54,314 nucleotides of DNA from Akkermansia muciniphila (GTDB taxonomy: Bacteria > Verrucomicrobiota > Verrucomicrobiia > Limisphaerales > BJHT01). Location of the stretch: contig CAMAUZ010000056.1 in assembly GCA_945861535.1 (NCBI GenBank), positions 1 to 54,314 on the forward strand. The letters run 5' to 3'. The notes beneath the pieces are model-generated. The model was not told the origin of the DNA. It made no database searches and saw only the letters and a program-made list of their open reading frames with translations. This document shows positions 43,891 through 52,664 of this stretch, piece after piece (within the stretch, counting starts at the first letter, position 1; every line of letters starts with the position of its first letter). A program made the translations under genes and the position numbers.

Positions 43891-44085
43891 CCCCAACGGG
43901 GCTTTGCCATTCCAGCCCAGGGCATCGCCCTGGGTGGGCGTTGGCGAAGCATCACAGCCCTGAAGGGGCGATCCATTCCCCCGGCGCGGCATCGCCGATG
44001 GGCCGCCCCTTCAGGGCTTCGCGTCGGATCAACGGCAAAACCCAGGGCGATGCCCTGGGCTGGAATGGCAACGCCCCGTTGGGGC
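43891..44085. repeat. Large nested hairpin element with 45-bp arms
   Basis: Bases 43891-43935 (CCCCAACGGGGCTTTGCCAT, then CCCAGGGCATCGCCCTGGGT) and 44041-44085 are reverse complements with one mismatch. Inside, CAGCCCTGAAGGGGCG and GCCCCTTCAGGGCTT form a second stem. The outer arms also contain the inner palindrome CCCAGGGCATCGCCCTGGG. It directly abuts the 21-bp array. Confidence 0.85.
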
Positions 44086-44093
44086 TAAACAGA

Positions 44094-44168
44094 TTCTCTC
44101 CCAGCGGGAGAGGGTGAGGGAGAACGGCTCCAGTTTGCCAACCCAGGTGCAAGAAACTGAGATGCGCC
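44094..44168. repeat. CCCTCTCCC-family repeat, right copy (inverted to 39456)
   Basis: TCTCCCAGCGGGAGAGGGTG, then GGAGAACGGCTCCAGTTTGC and CCAACCCAGGTGCAAGAAAC, is the reverse complement of 39456-39535 with few changes. It lies 100 bp before the next gene and pairs with the left copy across the restriction gene. Confidence 0.78.
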
Positions 44169-44268
44169 CGTTCTTTGGATCACCGTCAGATTTTCCTTGG
44201 CGAACGCGGCGGGATTTGTTGTTTTCTCACCCAACAACCGAGTCAACCCACGCAACCAGGAGTATTTT

Positions 44269-45201
44269 ATGCCGGAAGAACATGAAGTAGTTCACACCCG
44301 CGGCCAGCAGACCAATGCTGTCTGGAAAACCTTTTCGCCCGCCCTCACCGTCGGCGCGCTCACCCAAGTCCAGCACGCGGCGGATGTCGCGGACATCATC
44401 ACGAAGGTGACCGCGCGCGACCTGGCGCAGGACGCGCTGGACGACGCCCGCACGGCGCGCGATGTGAATGGCAAACTCATGAAGGAGCTGTGCGTCGCCG
44501 TGCCCCGGGCCATCGAGGGGCAGATCACCAAGAAGGACGATTTTCACAAGGAGATCGCGGACTGCCGCGACATCGAGCCGAACACGGACGCCAATGCCAT
44601 GGCGCGGGGCCGGCGGGTGGTCAACGTGTGGACGCGTTACAACACGGCGCGCGCCGCGATGGTCCCGCCGCTGCCGGCCTTCACGGTGCGGGGCAAGACG
44701 GTGGCGCAGTTCAACGCGATGATCACCAGCCACCCGGGGCTGGAACAGGCGGTGGAGGACCGGCGCTCGGACCTGAGCAAGGCGCGCTCGGCCCTCAAAA
44801 TCGCGAGCGACCTGGTGGACGAGAACAACAAGCGGTGGTTCGCCGCGTGGGAGGGGGAGTTCGCCGTTGGCTCCCCGGAGAACAACGCCTTGAGCCAGAT
44901 TGACACCGGCCCGAGCACGCCCTCGCCGTCGGCGCTGGAACTCAACCCGGTCACGCCTGCAGTGGGTGGAAATTTCGCCGTGACCTATGTGGCGGGCGGC
45001 GGGGCGCACGCGTCGGTGCTCAAGCTGCAATGGAAAGTCGTCGGGGTGGACCTGGAATTCAGCCACGAAACATTGGTGGTGCTCGAGGGGCAGACGGTGG
45101 CGACGGGCGCGGCGGCGGGTGTCACGGTGGAGTTCCGCACGAAAGCCGAGAACAGCCAGGGGGTGACCTTCAGCCTGGTGCAGTCGGGCGTGGCGCTGTG
45201 A
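44269..45201 (+). CDS. Hypothetical protein, helical N-terminus and beta-sandwich-like C-terminus
   Basis: A 310-residue protein with no signal peptide or membrane segment. ATG 44269 has a CCAGGAG Shine-Dalgarno 6 bp upstream; the upstream start at 44197 does not. Residues about 20-210 are predicted helical (SPALTVGALTQVQHAADVAD, NKRWFAAWEGEFAVG). The rest (LELNPVTPAVGGNFAVTYVA, KLQWKVVGVDLEFSHETLVV) reads as Ig- or FN3-like strands. PSTPSPSALELNP is a linker. I do not recognise the family. It begins just beyond the repeat cluster that follows the restriction gene and could be part of the same accessory block. Confidence 0.7.
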   Translation: MPEEHEVVHTRGQQTNAVWKTFSPALTVGALTQVQHAADVADIITKVTARDLAQDALDDARTARDVNGKLMKELCVAVPRAIEGQITKKDDFHKEIADCRDIEPNTDANAMARGRRVVNVWTRYNTARAAMVPPLPAFTVRGKTVAQFNAMITSHPGLEQAVEDRRSDLSKARSALKIASDLVDENNKRWFAAWEGEFAVGSPENNALSQIDTGPSTPSPSALELNPVTPAVGGNFAVTYVAGGGAHASVLKLQWKVVGVDLEFSHETLVVLEGQTVATGAAAGVTVEFRTKAENSQGVTFSLVQSGVAL

Positions 45202-45428
45202 GGGGGTGAGATGGAGGGGCGAAGGTTGAAGGTTTCGAGCGCCCAGCGGCGGGGCGGGCGCAGCGTTCCGTGGAGGTGGATGGTCCGGTGGTTCCGCTGC
45301 GCTTCACCACCGGCTAATTTCTTGCGTGCCTCCGGCACGATGCGGAAGCGAGGACGGGCGGGCCGGAAGGGGCCGAAGGGGAATGTTCAAACTCCCGATG
45401 AACGAGAGGCCATCGGGTTTTCCTGCGT

Positions 45429-45734
45429 GCTGCGGCTGGTGCTCCGCGCACACAGCCGCGCTCCCGGGGCCGTGCGCGGACGCGTCCTGCACGGGCGGGC
45501 CGGCTCACCGCTGCCCCGGTACCGCAGGCGTCCGCGCCGGCGAGTTTGGGCGGTGTCTCGTCGCCCGGACCGACTCGGGGCGAGACGCCCCGAGAACTCG
45601 CAGGCGAGACGCCTGCGGTACCCGGAGTGCGGCCGTCCCCGGCCGCAGCGACGTCCGCCCGCGCAAAGACCGTGGGGAATTATCGACGTCTCACTCCGCT
45701 CCAGCTTGCTGCGCCCGGGGACGGGCGCACTCCG
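45429..45734. repeat. Mosaic of hairpin repeats
   Basis: Bases 45429-45464 copy the right arm of the 17478 element (CTGCGGCTGGTGCTCCGCGC). Bases 45520-45622 form an imperfect inverted repeat (ACCGCAGGCGTCCGCG with GCGAGACGCCTGCGGT). Bases 45623-45734 are a copy of the 33782 element. No gene could be supported in 45202-45746. Confidence 0.78.
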
Positions 45735-45746
45735 CAGTGGGCCAGC

Positions 45747-47306
45747 TTACTGCAGGGCGAGGGGGAGGCGGTTGAGGCGCTGCTTCATCTCGCGGAGTTT
45801 GACACCGGTTTTGTCGTCGGTGTTTTTGACGCCGAGGCGGATGTCGCGGGCGGTGGTGAAGTTGTTGAGGACGACGCAGTATTCGCGGTTGACCATGATG
45901 CCGAGGAGTTCGCCGGTTTTGGCGAAGACGAGGTCGCCGGTGGCGGGGGAGAATTCGCCGAAGATGCGGCTCATGATCTTGGTTTTCATGCGCACGTATT
46001 GCGGGAGCGCGGGGTCGAGGCGGAACTCGACTTCGCCGTAGTAGCGGCCGCCTTTGCCGACGAGGATGGCTTCGGGAAAGCGGTTGGGCATCCGGGAGGT
46101 GGGATAGGCGCGGACGCCAAGCTGGGCGGCCTGTTCGGCCCCGACGGAGATGACGACGACGCGGGGATCGACGGCGAGGAAGGAGAGGGCGGGAATGGAG
46201 AAGAGCTTGGGCGGATGGGCGACGACGCCGCTGAGGATGTCCCAGTCCACGGGGAGATCCTCGAAGCGCAGCGGGGTGTCTAGGACGTGGAGGAGGGCGT
46301 AGATGCGGCCGTTGTCATTGACGAGGACGGTGCTGACTTCGCGGGAGCGGGTGACTTGGGAGAAGATGCCGGGGCGGGTGCCTTCGATGACGGTTTCGAT
46401 GCGGTTGGAGAGGTAGTCGGTGAGAATCTGGTTGGCGTTGAGGGGGCGGTTGTCGCGGATTTCCTGGGTGAGTTCGGTGGACTTGGCAGCGAGCTGGCCG
46501 ACGCCGGAGGCGAGCTTGGTGGCGTGGTCTTGGATGCGGTCTTTTTCCTGGCGGACATTTTTCACCTCGGTGCGGAGGTCGGTGAGGTTTTCGCGGAGGA
46601 CTTTCTTCTCGGCCTCGGCGACGGCGACGCTGGCGTTGAGAGCTTGGGCGGATTGGAGGGCGGTGGTGCGTTGTTTGTCCAATTCGGCGAGGAGGGCCTG
46701 CTGGCGGGCGGCCTCGGCTTTTTTGGCCTCGAGTTCGCGCTGGTATTGTTCGGTGAGGGTTTCCTTGATGAGCTGCTTCTCAGCCTGCGCAATCTTGACG
46801 GCGGCGTTGAGGTTCTCCATCTGCTGGCGGGCGGCGACCTGCTGTTTCTCGAGTTCGGTGAGGTTCTTCTGCTGGCGTTCGGCCTCGATTTTCTTGGCTT
46901 CGAGGTCGCTGGCGATCTTGGTGAGGCGCTCGGAGGTCTTGCGTTCGAGTTCGGTGCTGGCGGCGAATTTCTGGGTCATTTCCTGCACGCGGCCCTGGGC
47001 TTCGGTGAGGTCGCGTTCCATCTTGCCCTTCTGGGTCTGCGACTGGGCGAGGCTGTCCTCGACGATGTTGAGGTCGGACTGCACGAAGCGCAGGCGGGCG
47101 GCGAGCTGCTCGCGGGAGGCGCGTTCGTCCTGGAGGGAGATGCGCATCAGCTCGACGAGGTCCTGATTCTGGACGGCGACGGAGCCGACGGATTGCCGCG
47201 CGACGGTGGAGCCGAGCGGGCGGGGGGCTTCCTTCCGCCACTGGGTGACGGCCAGCAGGTTCAGGAGGAGGAAGTCGCAAATGATCAGGATCAGCGTTTT
47301 GTTCAT
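45747..47306 (-). CDS. Membrane-anchored coiled-coil protein with protease-like C-terminus
   Basis: A 519-residue protein. One N-terminal helix (MNKTLILIICDFLLLNLLAV) acts as anchor. Residues about 45-295 form a long coiled coil (LVELMRISLQDERASREQLA, RDLTEAQGRVQEMTQKFAAS, KKIEAERQQKNLTELEKQQV). The C-terminal about 210 residues form a beta-rich domain ending FSPATGDLVFAKTGELLGIM, which resembles the last strands of trypsin-like serine proteases. The usual GDSGG active-site serine is absent, so this would be a non-catalytic relative. The gene for a multi-helix membrane protein starts 48 bp upstream in the same direction, so the two probably act together. The function is unknown. Confidence 0.75.
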   Translation of the reverse strand: MNKTLILIICDFLLLNLLAVTQWRKEAPRPLGSTVARQSVGSVAVQNQDLVELMRISLQDERASREQLAARLRFVQSDLNIVEDSLAQSQTQKGKMERDLTEAQGRVQEMTQKFAASTELERKTSERLTKIASDLEAKKIEAERQQKNLTELEKQQVAARQQMENLNAAVKIAQAEKQLIKETLTEQYQRELEAKKAEAARQQALLAELDKQRTTALQSAQALNASVAVAEAEKKVLRENLTDLRTEVKNVRQEKDRIQDHATKLASGVGQLAAKSTELTQEIRDNRPLNANQILTDYLSNRIETVIEGTRPGIFSQVTRSREVSTVLVNDNGRIYALLHVLDTPLRFEDLPVDWDILSGVVAHPPKLFSIPALSFLAVDPRVVVISVGAEQAAQLGVRAYPTSRMPNRFPEAILVGKGGRYYGEVEFRLDPALPQYVRMKTKIMSRIFGEFSPATGDLVFAKTGELLGIMVNREYCVVLNNFTTARDIRLGVKNTDDKTGVKLREMKQRLNRLPLALQ

Positions 47307-47354
47307 GGCGGGGGGCGCTGCCGGCGGTGGGTGCCTGGGGGCGGAAGGCCCCGG

Positions 47355-49151
47355 TTATTGGGCGTTGATGCCCACGGCGCGGGCGGCGGTTTCGGGGGTG
47401 GTTACGGGGGTGGTTTCGCCGGCGGCTTCCATGATGAGTTTGCGTTTGAAGGGCCGGACGTGGCGGATTTTCACGAGGGCGACCCCCACGATGCCGAGGA
47501 GGTTGGAGGAATAGGCGGCCAGCAAATTGGCATCGATGACGTTCATGACCTGGAGGACGAGGGCGGCGGCGGTGCCGCCAATGCCGACGTAGAGGCCGGT
47601 GTCGAAGAGGTTTTCCTCATTCTCGACGAGCTTGAGCTTGAGCAATGGCGAAACGCCTTGCCCGTGCTTGAGCTTGAGCAATGGCGAAACGCCTTGCCCG
47701 TCGATCTCGCTGATTTTCGTCAGGCAGACGATGTAGATGAAGATTTGGATGAGGAGGAACAGGACGATGGAGAAGATGGTGGTGATATCCATGACAGGTT
47801 TGGTGGGGGTTGGTTTGACGGGGGATGAGACTGGTGTTGGCGGACTTCCGGGGACGGCGATTTCAAACTGATACTCGGGGCGCGGACCTTTGGTAAAGAG
47901 AAAAGGCTCGCTGGCGAGCACGAGGAGGATGCAGATGCCCAGCGCGAGCGTGCCGGTGCGGATGAGCGGCATGGCGGGCGCGGCTGCGACGACGCCGAGG
48001 GGCGGCGGGAAGAGCAGGCTGATGCCGTGAACCATGAGGGACACACCGATGAGGAAGCAGACGAGCTTCAGGAACACGGCGGTCTTGGGGAGGTTGAGGC
48101 TGAGGGAGACGAGCGGCTCGAAGGTGCCCGATTTGGCGGCGCGGATGGGGACCTGGCGGCGGAGCAGTTCGGCGAGGGCGTCGATGCCGGTGTTCAAGGC
48201 GAAGGAGAGATCGCCGACGGAGGTGCGGCCGAAGCGGGTGACGAGGGCTGCGACCTGTTTGGGGCGGGGCGCGGTATCAGCCCCCGAGTCGGTCACGGAG
48301 GAAACAATGGCCGCCGTGTACACGACGGCGAAGGATTCCGGCGAGGTTTTGGCCTGTTCGGCGAAGAAATGGATCGTCCGGGTATCGGGACAGATTTTGG
48401 AAAGTTCGGCGATTTGCAGCCAGTTCAGGCGCTTTCCGAGCGACAGCAAATCGAGATAGAAAATTTCGAGCGCCTGCCGCTGGGCCGGTTGCTTGGCGGC
48501 GGCTTCGGCCAGCTTCTTAATTTCCGCCGCCAGGGTGCCCGCGAGATGATCGCTCTGGGACAGGAGCGCAGTCATCAGGATCGTGGCATCCAAGGGCTGG
48601 CCGCCGGGTCCGAGCGCCGGGGCGAACTGGGCGAAGTTGGTGATGGCCCGGGTCTCGAAGATGGAGGCCACAGTGCCGGATTTGGAACTGACGAGATACC
48701 GCGCCACCGTGGCGCGATTTTTCTCGGGAATGAGGATGGGGATGATCGGCTGGTTGGTGGCGGTGAGGGCGGATTCGCGGAGGTTGAAGACCTGCTCTAG
48801 CTGGGGATCGTAGCCGCCCCACGGCGCAAGTTCGGGCCGCCGGCGCTGATAATCGGCAATGGCGTTGGCGAGCAGGGCGGTGTTGGTGTGGCCCATTCCG
48901 GTGGCGGCAGCGAGGACGAGCTGGGCCGGTCCGACCCGATCGCTGCCAACGAGCCGCAAGCCTTCATCGATGATCGTGCGCGAGTTTTGCGCGGCCTTCT
49001 TGAGCAGCAGCGGATCGATGGACTTGACGTTGGCGGGAATGATCCAGCCGAGGAGGAGCACCGCCAACCCGACCCCGATGAGGCCGGCGATCGCCAAGTA
49101 GAAAAGCGCACCCCGGCGGGGGAATGGAGCGTCGAATTCGCGGTCAGCCAT
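47355..49151 (-). CDS. Polytopic membrane protein of unknown function
   Basis: A 598-residue protein. One helix at about 14-38 (ALFYLAIAGLIGVGLAVLLL), then a soluble domain of about 300 residues (VGSDRVGPAQLVLAAATGMG, QLEQVFNLRESALTATNQPI), then four to five helices (KTAVFLKLVCFLIGVSLMVH, TGTLALGICILLVLASEPFL, TTIFSIVLFLLIQIFIYIVC). An exact in-frame 36-bp tandem duplication (47630-47665 and 47666-47701) repeats HGQGVSPLLKLK within a loop. A Pro/Thr/Val linker precedes the fourth helix. No family was recognised. It is upstream of the coiled-coil gene at 45.7 kb in the likely operon. Confidence 0.72.
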   Translation of the reverse strand: MADREFDAPFPRRGALFYLAIAGLIGVGLAVLLLGWIIPANVKSIDPLLLKKAAQNSRTIIDEGLRLVGSDRVGPAQLVLAAATGMGHTNTALLANAIADYQRRRPELAPWGGYDPQLEQVFNLRESALTATNQPIIPILIPEKNRATVARYLVSSKSGTVASIFETRAITNFAQFAPALGPGGQPLDATILMTALLSQSDHLAGTLAAEIKKLAEAAAKQPAQRQALEIFYLDLLSLGKRLNWLQIAELSKICPDTRTIHFFAEQAKTSPESFAVVYTAAIVSSVTDSGADTAPRPKQVAALVTRFGRTSVGDLSFALNTGIDALAELLRRQVPIRAAKSGTFEPLVSLSLNLPKTAVFLKLVCFLIGVSLMVHGISLLFPPPLGVVAAAPAMPLIRTGTLALGICILLVLASEPFLFTKGPRPEYQFEIAVPGSPPTPVSSPVKPTPTKPVMDITTIFSIVLFLLIQIFIYIVCLTKISEIDGQGVSPLLKLKHGQGVSPLLKLKLVENEENLFDTGLYVGIGGTAAALVLQVMNVIDANLLAAYSSNLLGIVGVALVKIRHVRPFKRKLIMEAAGETTPVTTPETAARAVGINAQ

Positions 49152-49374
49152 GCGTGGAAACCATCACCTTTCGCGGTCCCCTTGCAGCGGATTCGCCGGG
49201 ATGTGCCAGGCGAGCAGGGCGGGCGTTTTGGTAATCGTTGCGCGGATAGTCCTAGAACCGTTTTCAATGTCAAACGTTTGCTCGGGAAAACGGGGAAAAG
49301 GGCGGAGTCATTGGTAATTGGTGTGGGCAGGCGGCGGGCGGTGCCGCCAGTTGGTTCGTCGCCCCTCCGGCGGT

Positions 49375-51594
49375 TCACCGGTTGCCAGTCTGGCTGGCTT
49401 CGGCCGCCGGCTGGGTCTTCATCCGCGCGTCCGCCAGTTCGCCCAGCGCCCGACGAAGTTCGGGGGAGCGGGCGACGAGCCGTTGAAAATGCTCGCGGCT
49501 CAGTACGAGCAGCGTGGCCAGGGCGAGTCCGCGGATCGTGGCGGTGCGCGGCGTGTCACGGAGCAACGCGATTTCCCCGAAGACATCGCCGGCCTCCATC
49601 ACGCGCAGGCAGCGCTCGTTCCCGTCGCGCGTCTGGTAGGCGCCCACGCGCCCGCGGACGATGAGGTAGAAACTGTCCGCCGGATCGCCCTCGCGGAACA
49701 ACTCCCGCCCGGCCTCCAGCGTGTGCGTGGTGAAGAGCGCCGCCGTCTCGGCGAGGAGGTCGTCGGGGACATTCTGGAGCAGCGGCAGCTCGCGTAATTT
49801 CGCCGGCGCGATGGCGGCGGTGCCGTCGGCGCTGATGTGCAGGCCCTGCTGTTTCTGCACGAGCCGGGCGTACAGACCCTTCCGCGCGACGAGGTCCGCG
49901 TGCCGCCCCTGCTCGACGAGCACGCCCTGGTCGAAGACGAGGATCAGATCGTAGTTCACCACCGCGTCCAGCCGGTGCGTGACAGAGAGCACGGTGCGGC
50001 CGCGCGCGGCCCGCCCGAGCGTTTCGTTCAGAGCGGCCTCGGTGCCCGGATCCAGCGCGGAGGTCGCTTCGTCGAGCACGAGAATGCCGGGGTTGCGCAA
50101 CAAGGCCCGTGCAATGGCAATGCGCTGGCGCTGCCCACCCGAGAGCCGCCCGCCGCGTTCGCCCACCAGCGTGTCGTAGCCCTGCGGCAGCTTGAGAATT
50201 ATGTCGTGAATCTCCGCCGCCCGCGCGGCGGCGACAATTTCCTCGTCCGTCGCGTCGAGCCGGCCGTAGCGGATGTTTTGGCGGACCGACTCGTTGAAGA
50301 GAAAGCTCTCCTGAAACACGATGCCGCACTGGTCGCGCAAGGACTTGAGCTGCGCGGTCTTCACGTCCACGTCGTCGTAGCACACCGCGCCAACGCTGGC
50401 GTCGTAGAAGCGCATGGCCAGGTTCAGCATCGTGCTCTTGCCCGAGCCGCTGGTGCCGACAAACGCCACGGACGCCCCCGCGGGGATGGACACCGAGACG
50501 TGCCGCAGATTGAGCACCTCGCCGGTGTAGCTGAACGAGACGTCGCGAAAATCCAGCGCGCGGGTGAAACGCGGCAGCGACGGTGCGGCGGGCACGTCGG
50601 CGACTTTCAACGGCTCCTGCAACAGCCGGTTCACGTTCTCGAAGGCCGTGCCCGCATCGACGAGGCGCGGGACGAATTGGATGAACGTCCCCAACGACGA
50701 ACACAGCCCGAGGAAAAGCGTTTGGAAGGCAGCGAGCTGGCCGACGCTGATCTGCTTTTGATGCGCAAACCAAACGCCAACGCCGAGGACGACGACTTGC
50801 AAAACATAGGTGCCCGCGCCAGCCGAACGCTCGAGCATCGCGGCGGTGAAGGCGAACCGCATCCCCGTCGTGCGCTGGTCGAAGCTGCGCGCCGCGAACC
50901 GTTCGCGCGCCTCGCGTTCGAGACTGAACCCCTTGACCACCGGCTGAGCGCCAAGGTTTTCCTGCACCACATTGACCACCGAGCCTTCGGCCTGCTTGCA
51001 CGCCGCACTCGCTTCGGCCACGCGCGACGAGAAGAACCGCGGCCCCAGCACCGCCACGGGAAACACCAGCATCGCCAGCAGCGCCAGCCGCACATCCAGC
51101 AGGAACAAGAGCGTGACGGTCACCAGCGTTTCCAGCGCGGGAATCAGCACCCAGCCGGGCGACACCACCAGCGTGTACTCCACATCCTTCAAGTTGCCCG
51201 AAAAACGGGCCGCGATCTCCCCCGGCGGCGTGCGTTGAAAAAATCCCAGGGGCAGCCGTTGCAGATGATCGAAGAGCCGCTCGCGAATCTCCGCCATGAG
51301 GGCCACCACGGTCTTCGCCACCAGGTAGGTGCGACCAAATCCCACCGCCGTCGCCAGCACCATGCCGCCGCCGATGCCGCCGAGCACCGGCACCAGCAGT
51401 CTGACTTCCCCGCCCACGAGCACCCGGTCCACCAAATACGCAAAACACATCGGCAAACCCGTGGTGAAACTCACTTCCACCAGACAGCACACCAGCACCA
51501 GCACCGCCGCGGTGCGGTGCGCATGCAGCGACCGCCAGGTGGAATGGACAAACCTCCGCACGATGGCGGTGGCGGGAGAGTGGGTGGCGCTCAT
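49375..51594 (-). CDS. ABC exporter (TMD-NBD fusion) with C-terminal cyclic-nucleotide-binding domain
   Basis: A 739-residue protein. Residues about 25-320 are a six-helix export domain (HRTAAVLVLVCCLVEVSFTT, YVLQVVVLGVGVWFAHQKQI). The ATPase has Walker A FVGTSGSGKSTMLN, Q-loop IVFQESFLFNESVRQN, signature [20 protein letters not shown], Walker B GILVLDEATSALDPGTEA and H-loop LSVTHRLDAVV. After about 600 a Crp-type cNMP-binding fold follows (LFREGDPADSFYLIVRGRVG and AGDVFGEIALLRDTPRTATI), including the FGEIALLRDTPRTA phosphate-binding cassette. Transport may thus be gated by a cyclic nucleotide. The gene lies 25 bp after a lipoprotein gene in the same operon. The cargo is unknown. Confidence 0.88.
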   Translation of the reverse strand: MSATHSPATAIVRRFVHSTWRSLHAHRTAAVLVLVCCLVEVSFTTGLPMCFAYLVDRVLVGGEVRLLVPVLGGIGGGMVLATAVGFGRTYLVAKTVVALMAEIRERLFDHLQRLPLGFFQRTPPGEIAARFSGNLKDVEYTLVVSPGWVLIPALETLVTVTLLFLLDVRLALLAMLVFPVAVLGPRFFSSRVAEASAACKQAEGSVVNVVQENLGAQPVVKGFSLEREARERFAARSFDQRTTGMRFAFTAAMLERSAGAGTYVLQVVVLGVGVWFAHQKQISVGQLAAFQTLFLGLCSSLGTFIQFVPRLVDAGTAFENVNRLLQEPLKVADVPAAPSLPRFTRALDFRDVSFSYTGEVLNLRHVSVSIPAGASVAFVGTSGSGKSTMLNLAMRFYDASVGAVCYDDVDVKTAQLKSLRDQCGIVFQESFLFNESVRQNIRYGRLDATDEEIVAAARAAEIHDIILKLPQGYDTLVGERGGRLSGGQRQRIAIARALLRNPGILVLDEATSALDPGTEAALNETLGRAARGRTVLSVTHRLDAVVNYDLILVFDQGVLVEQGRHADLVARKGLYARLVQKQQGLHISADGTAAIAPAKLRELPLLQNVPDDLLAETAALFTTHTLEAGRELFREGDPADSFYLIVRGRVGAYQTRDGNERCLRVMEAGDVFGEIALLRDTPRTATIRGLALATLLVLSREHFQRLVARSPELRRALGELADARMKTQPAAEASQTGNR

Positions 51595-51619
51595 AATTGG
51601 GAAAATTCCAAGCGGCGGA

Positions 51620-52597
51620 CTAAAACTTGAGCCGGCGCAATTCGCTTTTCACTGCGTCGCCCAGCAGATCACGGCTCATCAGCCAGCGATCCCCAAAGAA
51701 GGCTTCGCTCACGTCGCCATCCATGAAGGTCGTCGCCATCAGATCGAGATGATCGCGACCTGGGAGCAGAGTTTCGACGTAGATGAGGTGGCGGCTCTCC
51801 AGCGGATAGCCAAGGTGATGGCCGGGTTCGTTGAGGATGCGGGCGAAGTATTGGGTGAAAATGTTCAGCCGCCGCGGGGTCTGCGGCCCGCGCACCACCA
51901 CGGTCAGTTCGCGCCACCGTTCCGCCGGGACGCGCTGCCGCCACTGCATGACAACGGCGTGCGTGGCGGTGAGCTGCACGATGGCGGCATCCGCGGCGTT
52001 GGCGAGGAGGGCCGGCCCCAGCGCGCGCGCGAACGTGTCCAGTTGCACCGAAGCCAATTTCCCCGTGCGCTTCACGTCATCGCACAACGCCAGCGAGCAC
52101 CGAAAAATCTCTTCCTGCCGGGCGCGCTGCGCCGCGTGGAAACCGGCCTTGGCCAGCGCCGGAGCGGTGGCCGCAATGTGGTCGCGGTAGGCCTGTAACT
52201 CGGTGGCAAGCGCCGGCGGAACATCGCCGCCGCCGGGGCGCGCCACCGGCTGGAGCTTGAAGTAGAGACCGATGGGGACGTGCGCCACGGCTTTGAGCGA
52301 ATGATAGATCTCCGGGATGACATCGTTGGTCTCAGTCACGCCTCGCCACGTGAAGGTCAGCGTGTCGAAGCTCGCGACGATCAGCGGCTCGACGCTGCTC
52401 TTCACGACGGCGCGGCGGGCCTTATAGCTGCTGAGGAAGAGGCGGTTTAACTCGTAGAGTTCGTCCGGCATCGGCGTGTTGGCCACGTTGGTACCGGTAG
52501 CCGCCACCACGCTGGCCGACGTGCGATCTGCAGGCGTGTGACAGGCGGCCAGCAGGAGGGCGGAAAGGAGTAGGAAGGATAGGAGTGACGGTCTCAT
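51620..52597 (-). CDS. Conserved lipoprotein upstream of the ABC exporter
   Basis: A 325-residue protein. ATG 52597 opens MRPSLLSFLLLSALLLAACH, with lipobox LLAAC and lipidated Cys. An upstream in-frame ATG at 52663 is part of a 22-codon partial duplication (MRLSLLSFLLPAISSS...). The mature part is globular with mixed segments (VVAATGTNVANTPMPDELYE, KLQPVARPGGGDVPPALATE, WRELTVVVRGPQTPRRLNIF, NEPGHHLGYPLESRHLIYVE). No family is recognised. The 25-bp spacing to the ABC gene indicates one operon, so it may present substrate to, or receive it from, the exporter. Confidence 0.75.
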   Translation of the reverse strand: MRPSLLSFLLLSALLLAACHTPADRTSASVVAATGTNVANTPMPDELYELNRLFLSSYKARRAVVKSSVEPLIVASFDTLTFTWRGVTETNDVIPEIYHSLKAVAHVPIGLYFKLQPVARPGGGDVPPALATELQAYRDHIAATAPALAKAGFHAAQRARQEEIFRCSLALCDDVKRTGKLASVQLDTFARALGPALLANAADAAIVQLTATHAVVMQWRQRVPAERWRELTVVVRGPQTPRRLNIFTQYFARILNEPGHHLGYPLESRHLIYVETLLPGRDHLDLMATTFMDGDVSEAFFGDRWLMSRDLLGDAVKSELRRLKF

Positions 52598-52664
52598 GTA
52601 GGCACACGCGCAGGCCGAACTGGATATAGCTGGGAGTAGGAAGGATAGGAGTGACAGTCTCATG
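52568..52664. repeat. 31-bp direct repeat around the lipoprotein start
   Basis: GAGTAGGAAGGATAGGAGTG with its continuation to CTCATG occurs at 52568-52598 and again at 52634-52664, 66 bp apart (22 codons), with one difference. Both copies end on an in-frame start codon of the lipoprotein gene, which makes its start ambiguous. Confidence 0.9.

Noticed and set aside
43138-44088. 316-codon plus frame through the 21-bp array as an ordinary gene
   Set aside because: It starts inside the restriction gene's last codons and ends in an intergenic hairpin; several frames are equally open because the period is a multiple of three. Kept only as a finding.
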